Positions 35,752-45,471 of a stretch of DNA of 64,000 nt are shown one piece after another. The position numbers and the translations under genes were made by a program. The notes beneath the pieces are model-generated. The model saw nothing but the letters and a program-made list of their open reading frames with translations. It searched no databases and had not been told where the DNA came from. Where the stretch lies: NCBI GenBank assembly GCA_964036275.1, contig OZ038436.1, positions 1,202,214-1,266,213 on the forward strand, read 5' to 3'. Positions within the stretch are counted from its first letter, which is position 1, and each line of letters starts with the position of its first letter. This stretch comes from Litoditis marina (lineage: Eukaryota > Nematoda > Chromadorea > Rhabditida > Rhabditidae).

Positions 35752-37389
35752 AATCGCGCGCAGCGCGAAGCGCTGTGCGAGATTTGTCTTTGGTCCGGCT
35801 AATGCGCGCTTTCATTTTTTTAGTTCACTCTCAAAAAGGTCCAACTGTACAAATCGATACTTTTTATGATTTGCTGATTTTCTATGGCACATTTACAAGC
35901 TATATTCAAAATTTGAACAAAATTAATTGAGTTTGAGCCGAGTTATGACGTTATGCGCTTCATGCAGACCGCCAACTTCCGTCGTGTGCATAGACATTAT
36001 TTCGGAACTACCGCCAGAGAATACCGGTACTTGCGCCAGACAATAGCGGGACGACCGCCGATACACGGCGGTAGTACCGGTATTCTCAGGCGCAACTACC
36101 GCTTTTATCGGGCGGTAGTACCGCTTTTTTAAATACAGCCACCCGAAAAAATGACCGGTACCAGAAATAATTTACCACACTTTCTTCTTTTAAGAACAAC
36201 ATGAAAATCAATGACATTTATTTGCAAGTTGAAAATTCCACAAACGTAAAAAACCTATTACGAACAACTCAAATATGCGTATTGTATCGATTGGGAGAAA
36301 CTCGAGAAGTTATTGACAAACAAGGAAAAACTAAGTGAAAGTTGAGTAAAATATAGACAGATGATCAATTTATACTTCAAAAACCGAGAGAACAAGTTAT
36401 TTCAGTTAATGAATACAACAATGAACGAAATATCTTGATTGCGACTCGACTAACTAAAAAATACCTAATAAGACGGAATCAAGCAAAATAAGTCCGTTGT
36501 TTTTGCGGATGGGGGGGGGGGGCTTTTACAACATTACTAACTAAGAATAATTGGAGAAAAAAGTAGAATAGGGACGAAACTGGTAGGAACTGTCGCACAG
36601 TATGAAAATACACACAAAAATGTTAGTAGTAACACCATACCGTAATTTTTCTGTCGAGTACCTGCTGCGCTAGTTTTTTTAATGATCCGTAACAGACTTC
36701 TTTGGTCCACTGTATCTTTTTTCCAACTCGTGTGTACAGTTATCAGCTCAGCATCGAGACATGAATCATTGCATCATCTGGAAAAATATAAATAGTGTAT
36801 CACACTACCTTTTATACTCAGTTTCACCCATACGTAGCTCTCTACAATACCCATACACCTAGTTCCAACACTTTTCCAGGATATTATCACATAGCAAAAC
36901 TCCGCGTTGAAAAGTCTGTATCATACTCCTCCACATGAGTCTGGATGTAGAAAAGGGGTATTCAGTAGAAAAGGGTGTTGGAATCTAGCATTTCTGATCT
37001 ATTTCGACAAAAGTATTTTTCTGAATCTCTCTTAGAAAATTTCGAAGGAGAAGTTTGAAAACTCAGATTAAATTACTTTAGGTTCTGGCACAAGTTCAAG
37101 CATTCTCATTTTCTTCAAACTCATAATAAACCCCATATCTCCTTTTTTGTTCTCTCTCGGTCTCTCGCATTTGTCAGTGCTCCCAGAACCTCTTCCCAAC
37201 TAAGAGAAGTTTGGGAGAGAGTAGACAAATGAAGAAAAAGGGAGAGAGAAATGAGAAAAAGTCTATCTCTCTCTTGTTCTGTTCTTTTTGTCGGTCAAAG
37301 ATGCACATAAAGTTTGATTTTCTTTAATGTTTACCGTGCCGCTATCTTTTACTAATACGGGGATAAAAGACAGATGTGGTTATACTGAA

Positions 37390-37396
<7 letters not shown>

Positions 37397-37458
<62 letters not shown>

Positions 37459-37490
37459 CCTCTCTCTCTCTATTTCTCTCTCTCTCACAC
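37397..37490. repeat. (CT)n microsatellite
   Basis: A nearly pure CT tract inside the 4-kb element. It generates spurious SLSLSL and RERERE open frames. Confidence 0.95.
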
Positions 37491-37592
37491 TCTCCCCACA
37501 CTCCCTCTGTCTCCCCATCCCACATTCTATCTTGAAATTGAGGTGAAAAACATTAACATTAATACCATAAATGCAACCAACCTCTCTGGACG

Positions 37593-39253
37593 TCAGTTTC
37601 TTTGCGAAATGGCTAATTTTGCAACTGATTCGCCGGTTCCGATTATCGGCTGGTTTCGCTGTTCTGCAAAACATACATTTCAAGAGAAGTCAATTCACAA
37701 ATGTTGAGAAGTTGATCCAACTTGAACTGCTGCAGCTCATGTTCCAGAAAAGTGATATAAAAAGCAAACCTAGTTCCTATTAACACACCCTATTATAGAT
37801 CTAAGTATGTCTAAATCGACAAATACCAAGAAACATTAATCGATATTTGAGACTTACCCGGCTATTTGAGCTTACTCTGAAAAACCGCTGCAACTTAAAA
37901 TACCGGACTCGCCAATTTTGCAACTTAAAATACCGGGGTCAGCCAGATGTCGCCTGAACTGTTTGAAATACATAAGGAGATGCAGGCTAATTCGACACCA
38001 GTATTTAAGCCTGCATCTTCTCCGGTATTTTAAGCTGCCAGCGTTTTCACAGTAGTGAATACGGCCACAGCAGTACAGTGTAAGTTAATCTATCTCACTA
38101 TGTTTGTAGTCTGAGGTCGCTGTTTTCGATGCGAAAACTCGACCAATGTCGTGATTTGTGATCAAACTACAACCAAAATTTGACTATTACCTTGATGATG
38201 GATTTTTTTGAACTTGACTTCTACTTTTACTGAACTGACTCGAACGGGACTGAACGGAACTTTTGCCTTACCTTGTAAATTTACAGTTGAACCATCAACA
38301 CAAGCAACCGGGTTGCTCATTGGGGTGAAGACTACAACTAACCAGATTATTGACTAAATTAACTGCGCAGTTAACTAACAAAACGCATTACCAACCGAGG
38401 CATGCTACTAAATCAGAAAAGCACATAACAAACATCTAGAGAAGCTGGGTTCCTATTATTCCAGGGTGAATCTGAGCATATACGTTTTCTATCTCAAGAT
38501 TATTTAAACAACTTGGTGGTTACGAGATGCGAAGTCATACATCAACTAGATTCTTCGAATTGTCGAGTATCGAGAAACATAAATCACTTTCACTTTTTAT
38601 GGTTATTGGGAGAGGAAACTAGTGGTTGAAACCGAGTATAGAAAAAAGTGAGCTGAGGTGGCGTTCGGTTCGGTATGTACCACTACGGATCGTTACAAAC
38701 CAAGCAGTATATACTCCGTACCATTCACAAGCACCATCTTAGAGTAACTACTGTAGGTGCGTAGCGTGGGTCAAACTACAACCAACTACTGTAGATAGGG
38801 AACCAAGGAGTCAGGAAAACTACAATGGCTCACTACACACAAAATATTGAACGCTTATGTTTCGCACGTGAAACGTGTGTATCGCTACTAAAGTGTACTC
38901 TACGTCAATGTTCAATTCACCTTTTTTCATGTTTTGAAAACAGAAAAGATCGTGAAGGAGAAAACGTAAAATAGAGGTTTCTTACCTGCACCAGATTCCC
39001 GCCATCCGTTTCCGATTGACGTTGCGAAAGCTTCATCTTCCACAGAACTTCCCTTCTCTCTAAAACGTAAAATGACCTCCGTTTCACGCAAACATGACCC
39101 ATCACAAGGCCAGTTTAAATCTGCAAACACAATAGAAATTTTTCCCATATTTTCATTTTCTCCGTCAGCACAGCATAAGTTTTGTCTAGATATCAGGAAC
39201 GGCGTGGACTGAACAATTTCTACAAAACTACAAACTATACACACGGACACCAT
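37593..39253 (-). CDS. possible cargo gene in the 4-kb element, 112 residues
   Basis: I cannot name the family. The proposed exons (minus) are 39253-38986 and 37663-37593. They join in phase (268 + 71 bases) through a GTAAGA donor and a TTTTGCAG acceptor. The product begins MVSVCIVCSFVEIVQST, which could be a weak signal or anchor segment. It then has a Cys-containing stretch, NWPCDGSCLRETEVILRF, followed by EDEAFATSIGNGW, and ends LAISQRN. A start further in, after the TTTGCAG at 39121, is possible. The C-x-G-C and GNGW spacing faintly recalls nematode transthyretin-like exons, but this is only an impression. If real, it is a gene carried by, or captured into, the transposon. Confidence 0.33.
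37887..38042. mobile_element. nested MITE with GCAACTTAAAATACCGG ends
   Basis: GCAACTTAAAATACCGG on the left faces CCGGTATTTTAAGCTGC on the right. A second direct copy of the left end (GCAACTTAAAATACCGG at 37919) and internal GCAGGCT/AGCCTGC words support a fold-back element. Confidence 0.65.
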
Positions 39254-41015
39254 GCAAACCCTCCAGTATGATCCCCTGTTACGTATTTTGAAGTATTCGT
39301 GAACTTTTAATGTGTACTGAAATGTTCAATATGTGTTCCATCACATGAAACTCCCACATCTTATGAGAAGACAGAAAGTGGATTTTGCCTGTATTGACAG
39401 AAAACCTACGATTTTCTAGTTGCACCTTGTAAATTTAACCACGTACCTCGACGCTACACGATGAGTTTCATGTCGATCCTCATGGATACTGATCTGAAGT
39501 TTATAGAGTTCATATTTACAATTCAATAAAATACAACAAACGATGTCTGTCCGCAAAATCGCATAAAAACAACCAAATTCACTACTAGTTACAAAAAAAA
39601 TGTTATATTTACAATAGGTTACATAATAGTCATAAAAATGTAAGAAATAGCTCCAAAAGTACCGAACTTTTTACCAAGTAAAACCAATTTCTATCTCAAA
39701 CCAAGCACATGAAAAGAACGTTCTGGACTAATCTAACAATTTTAATCAAAGTTTCAAGTAACCAGTTACAAATAAGAGGAAAAGTAATTAAGAGAACAGC
39801 CGACCGACGAGTGGTGGTGCAGACGAGAAGTGGAGGACGGTTCGAAAACAATTATCAATCAATAACATATTATCCGGCGGTAGTACCGCCCGCAGGGCCC
39901 CCTGCCCCGGCCGGTTATTCTGCTGCGGTAGTACCGGTATTGTCCCGCGCTAGTACCGATTTTGGCTATTCTCCTGCGGTACTACCGACACAATGTCTGA
40001 GTGTGTGTGTGTGTGTTGGTGCGCACTCCTGGGATATTTTTATGTGTGAACCGATTTGACTGAAAATTTGGGACACGATAGATACCCCATTCAAACTTTG
40101 GGGGCGCAAACTTTTTTTTCGAAAAAAATTATTTTTCATTAAGTTATAGGTCTTTGAAAATGTCTCTGCGTCTCTTCATTTCGTGCACTCTCTCGCCCTC
40201 TCTGTCAGGGTAAATCAAATTGCGTTATAACTCAGCTCAGTCCTAACCAATTCAAGTAAAATTTGAAGTATGATACCAAGACATGAACTGACATCGATTT
40301 AGATGTAAGTCTTCTACTGATGACGTCATTGAGGATTCTGGAGCTCGGATGACGTCATAATTGAAAAAAGCAAAGTTGATGTCAAATTACTTTTCAAACG
40401 GCTAGTAGTCACAAACTAGTCGCGTATCACGGAAGCGTTTTACATAAAGGGCGTCATCACGGATTCTGGAGCCCGGATGACGTCCAAATTAAAAAGTGTA
40501 AAGTTGACGTCAAATGTTTCTCCAAATGATGATAACAGTGGGCAGGTGGGGTATTAACGGTGAAACTTCATCTAAACATGACGTATTCTGGGATTCTGAA
40601 GCCGGATGACGTCAATTTTGGAAAGTGCAAAGTTGACGTCGAATATTTCATCAAATGATGCAAATATCTTAAAAATGGTAGATTAACGATGAAACTTCAT
40701 CTCAGTATGACTTGTTCTGGAATTCAGAACGCCCGATTACGTCAACTTTCAAAAAAAGACGTGACATATGTTTTCGAATGTTGAGAGTTTCTTAAAAATG
40801 GTCAATTCACGATAAAACTTCATTCAAACATGACGTATTCTGGGACTCTGAAGGGCAGATAAAGTAAGTTTTTAGAACTGCAATATTGACGTCATGGTTT
40901 TTTTCGAATGATGATAGTACTTGACAAGTGGTTCATCAGGAAAACAATTTCATCTTCACCGTACAGATCGAACCACCTCTCTACATACCTACGGCATGTG
41001 TACAAAAAGAGAAAA

Positions 41016-41548
41016 ATTCATGAAAAAGTGGGGGCCCAACGACTGTGAGATTTGTCTTCTGCTGTGCGCCCCTTAGACAGCTACTCTCAAATGGAGCAGC
41101 TACTGCTACAAAAACCGGAAAATACTTATATACTCAAGTAAAACTGTTCATTACAAACATACAAAAGTCGTAAAATATTTTTTTAAACATGTAAACTATA
41201 ATATACAAATCACAGCTGCGAAAGAGAGAACAACTGTTGAATAATATGCCTGGTTTTGTACACAATGATTTGCAGTTTTGGTCTTTACTTCAACTCTAGG
41301 TGCTATAACACTTGGCATATTATTCAACAGTTGTTCTCTCTTTCGCAGCTGTGATTTGTATATTATAGTTTACATGTTTAAAAAAATATTTTACGACTTT
41401 TGTATGTTTGTAATGAACAGTTTTACTTGAGTATATAAGTATTTTCCGGTTTTTGTAGCAGTAGCTGCTCCATTTGAGAGTAGCTGTCTAAGGGGCGCAC
41501 AGCAGAAGACAAATCTCACAGTCGTTGGGCCCCCACTTTTTCATGAAT
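41016..41548. repeat. long fold-back head of unit B
   Basis: Arms of about 235 bp are almost perfectly complementary around a loop of about 70 bp (41250-41320). Outer ends are ATTCATGAAAAAGTGGGGG and its inverse. This copy is better preserved than the one at 24375-24906. Confidence 0.9.
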
Positions 41549-41856
41549 GTCAACTTTCGCATTAGGGTCTGACACTTCTTTCGATTAGGAAAGAGTAGCG
41601 ATATTTAGATTGGGAGTGTCATTAAGAATAGTGTGAATAGCACAAAACCAAGAAAAGTGAACTTAAAGTAGCACTTCAGATGCAAAGTGTCGAACCTATA
41701 AAATTTTAACGGTAAACTGGGGTACTACTCCGTCTCGAAAAATGTGTTTTTTCATATATTTACTTGAGTAAGATTGAAATTGTGAAACAATTTATATCAA
41801 TGAGACTGTTCTATTCTCCACCATTTGTGTCGGTCGTGTGAGGTGACCCCTCTCGA

Positions 41857-42834
41857 TTGATTACTATGCCATCGCCTCGTCCAAAAATGGTACCACTTCG
41901 AACCCATTTTTCCGCCCTTTTGAGTGAAATCAAAACTCTCAACGACAAACTCGACTCTCTGACCCAATCTCTACCTACTATTATTCAATCCCAGCTTCAC
42001 CACTTCAATGATCGTCGATGTCTCACCATTTATGGCCTACCAGAGGATACTTCAACAAAGAAAAAGGTGAATGCAGTTTTCAATTTGGTCTCCGTTTCTC
42101 CATCTAATATTTCTATTCTTCACCGTTTGGGTAAACCTCGTCAGGATGGTTTACCTCGTCCACTCAAAGTATCTATCAAAGATGGTATTCCGTTTCCTCG
42201 TCTTATGGATCTTTCTACTGCTATGAAGTCTGATGCTTCTATGTCAACTTTTCATGTTCGGAAGTTCGAGACCCCGGAACAGCGGAAGGCCGGATTCCTC
42301 GCCAGACAATCGAAACGAGACGCCGCCCGAGCTGAGGTCACCGACCAAACTACAACATCAACACCGTCTGCCGATCCTATTCTGCCAATTGAAATGGAGT
42401 TAGTTGAACAAACTAGGAATGTCGTTTCCAATTTTGTGTCCGCATTTCCATCTCCAAATTCTATATCTACCCGTACAACCCCTGTTCATTTTGATGATCA
42501 ACCTGCTATCCAAAGTCCCGTTCCTGTTGAAGTTACACAAATATCTGATGATCCTTCTCCTATGTGTGATACACCATCCATTATTGGCCCTCCATCGTTC
42601 CATGATGCTCTTGATGATGCTTCTTTGCAATGTGTAAATGACAATGTTGAAATATTGTATAATATGCAGCTGAGTGGAGTTTCTATGCGTGAACGTTACA
42701 GCTGTTTCCATGGGTGCTATCAATTGACCCCTCATCTGGCCCCAATTGTTTCTGACGTGTACTTTGATCGCTATGGTTTCCGTTTCAACATCAATCAATC
42801 TTGGGTACCTCTTCCATCTCTGTCTTCTAATTGA
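41857..42834 (+). CDS. retroelement ORF1-like protein, 325 codons
   Basis: An intact frame with a short N-terminal helix rich in heptads (LLSEIKTLNDKLDSLTQSL) that could form a coiled coil. An RNA-binding-like segment follows (LTIYGLPEDTSTKKK, then ISILHRLGKPRQDGLPRPLK). The order short coiled coil, then a YGLPE/LGK...RPLKV fold is characteristic of ORF1 proteins of nematode and other non-LTR retrotransposons, which coat element RNA as chaperones. The C-terminal third, acidic and Ser/Pro-rich and ending WVPLPSLSSN, is not recognised. The better start may be the second Met (MPSPRPKM). No ORF2 follows. Family assignment rests on motif resemblance only. Confidence 0.6.
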   Translation: MITMPSPRPKMVPLRTHFSALLSEIKTLNDKLDSLTQSLPTIIQSQLHHFNDRRCLTIYGLPEDTSTKKKVNAVFNLVSVSPSNISILHRLGKPRQDGLPRPLKVSIKDGIPFPRLMDLSTAMKSDASMSTFHVRKFETPEQRKAGFLARQSKRDAARAEVTDQTTTSTPSADPILPIEMELVEQTRNVVSNFVSAFPSPNSISTRTTPVHFDDQPAIQSPVPVEVTQISDDPSPMCDTPSIIGPPSFHDALDDASLQCVNDNVEILYNMQLSGVSMRERYSCFHGCYQLTPHLAPIVSDVYFDRYGFRFNINQSWVPLPSLSSN

Positions 42835-42996
42835 GCCTCAATGACTTCAACAACAAATGCTATTAGCAACTTTCTAAATGTACCTGTTTTTCTTTTGTTT
42901 TCTCAAATGTCAGTTTGAACAGTTTACATTTCGTGATTTCATATTGGTCTATTATTATACTGATAAACATTATTATTATTATTATTCATTTAGTTT
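41857..42996 (+). mobile_element. ORF1-only retroelement with (ATT)n tail
   Basis: The ORF1 frame is followed by about 130 bp of untranslated sequence and a short (ATT)n tract at 42970-42990, like the 3' simple-repeat tails of LINEs. There is no reverse transcriptase, so the copy would depend on another element. It sits 300 bp from the fold-back end of unit B. Confidence 0.5.
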
Positions 42997-42999
42997 TCC

Positions 43000-43784
43000 G
43001 AGTGAGTTTCAATTAGCCAATTAAACTCCACTAATTACTTGTTTTGATAGCTCGCCGCGTTTGATTTTACTTGGCTTAGCAAAACATTTGTGACGTAACA
43101 GTTCATTTCATCTACTGCAAGGGGGCGAACCAACAAGTTGTTTGAAATGTTCAAGTAGGCACATTGCAACATTCGGCCAACATGACAAGAAAACATACCC
43201 GATCACACATGTCATAGGTTCTTTTCAATTCAGACCACCTCAAAGCCCAGTTTCCTGAACGGCCGAATAGTTAACAAAACAATTTACAAAAAAAGAGAGA
43301 AAAACGAGAAAAAAATTTACAACGATTTACGTCCAGGAAAAAGGCCCTATTAGTTTCTTTAGAGTGAATATAAAGTCACAAACATGCTCCAGTGAAATTT
43401 CTTGAAAGCTCAAAGACAATCATTTATCCGATGTTAAAACTACGGGAATTTCTTTGTAGAATGGTAAAATTTCACTGTTACGTGGTAAAAATAGGTTTCA
43501 CAACGATATCAGAACGGAAACACCAACTTCTTATTAGTAAAGAGAGCGAAACATTCAAATGACCTGCGCGCGCCGAAAGCACAAACTTGCTCACTAGGTA
43601 ACATGTCTGTTGGCTGATCTACATAGTACTTTCTAGGTATACTTCATGCTTCACCATTTCAATGTTCCATGGTACTTCTCATAGACATAGTTTACATATA
43701 GCCTGACAAATATATTGCTATCTTAGTTTTCAAGTTTCTTCGTTCTTCATAAAAACGGATAAACATATTTCACATATTTACATA
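43000..43784. other. gene-poor spacer
   Basis: No gene is supported here. A minus-strand TTTGAATGTTTCG core with ACTAATAAG downstream lies at 43531-43559. Confidence 0.35.
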
Positions 43785-44000
43785 TTTATTCATTCACGTC
43801 GCTTCGTTACGAGGCGGTGATCATCATACATGTCAGAGATATTTGTGCTGCTTCTTCTGAGTTGTTCTTGGTCCCTCTCCTTCATAGAATACTTCATGGT
43901 GGATTTTCGAATGCTCTGATGGCATTGATCCAGTGACATGCGAGGCTCCTTGAGGGAGGGGAAAGAGAGCTGCTTGTGAGCATGCATTCCTGTTGGGAAT
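43785..44000 (-). mobile_element. 3' end of a non-LTR retroposon-like repeat, copy 2
   Basis: Read on the minus strand it contains CTGGATCAATGCCATC, GAAGGAGAGGGACCAAGA and ends at CGAAGCGACGTGAATGAATA. Its frame ends YDDHRLVTKRRE and is open through the copy. It is related to 2810-3118 and 53094-53370. Confidence 0.6.
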
Positions 44001-44199
44001 AAATGTATATTATTCAATATCACCAATTGTCTAAAGTATCTTTTCCTAACCATTCCTCTTTTAATATCCCGATGTGCACTTTCCTTTGCAAGGAGGTACG
44101 CGAAAATCACCTGAACTCCGGACCCACCCTCCGTCTCAGAAGACGAAAGGGTTATAGCCCCGTCCACCTGAGGTTATTTCCGTGAATATTCATTGATGA

Positions 44200-44335
44200 T
44201 ATATACTGTTAGTCATTTGCACAGTCAGGTAAAACATGTTAAACACATCACAACTCAGAAACCTGCAACGACAAAGTGCACGATGCCTCAATAGAATGTT
44301 AACTTCACGTGACTACTCAACTGACTTCTACTATA
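44200..44335 (+). repeat. dispersed repeat with CACGTG-type boxes, copy 5
   Basis: CTGTTAGTCATTTGCACAG, then ACACATCACAACTCAG, GTGCACGATGCCTCAATAGA and TTCACGTGAC follow the family order. The repeat ends immediately before the large ATT microsatellite. Confidence 0.7.
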
Positions 44336-44355
44336 TGTATGATTTTTGTGGAAAA

Positions 44356-45471
<1,116 letters not shown>

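Larger units (their letters stand above)
35989..40000. mobile_element. 4-kb DNA element with CGGTAGTACCG subterminal repeats
   Basis: The boundaries are fixed by comparison with unit A. The left end CATAGACATTATTTCGG and the right end (inverse) TCAGACATTGTGTCGG match imperfectly and continue with ACTACCGC and GAGAATA in both. GTGTG flanks both sides and may be the target duplication, but lies in a GT run. Both ends carry several CGGTAGTACCG or CGGTACTACCG near-palindromes, likely transposase-binding repeats. The interior holds a nested MITE (37887-38042), a (CT)n tract and a possible gene (37593-39253), but no recognisable transposase. Confidence 0.8.
35752..41548 (-). mobile_element. composite repeat unit B, inverted, interrupted by a 4-kb insertion
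   Basis: The outer parts 35752-35988 and 40001-41548 together match unit A (24375-26018) in reverse orientation. The match includes the GCGCGCAGCGCGAAGCGC end, the TGACGTCA-rich modules (octamers at 40321, 40350, 40505, 40607 and 40887) and the complete fold-back head at 41016-41548. Unit A is uninterrupted at the matching point, so the 35989-40000 segment is a later insertion. Confidence 0.85.

Noticed and set aside
37327..37707. Ser/Leu- and Arg/Glu-repeat open frames
   Set aside because: They come from the (CT)n tract; the flanks show no coding signal that continues in the same frame.
42400..42798. 132-residue minus-strand frame opposite the ORF1-like protein
   Set aside because: It is a shadow of the plus-strand ORF1 frame, which has the recognisable motifs.
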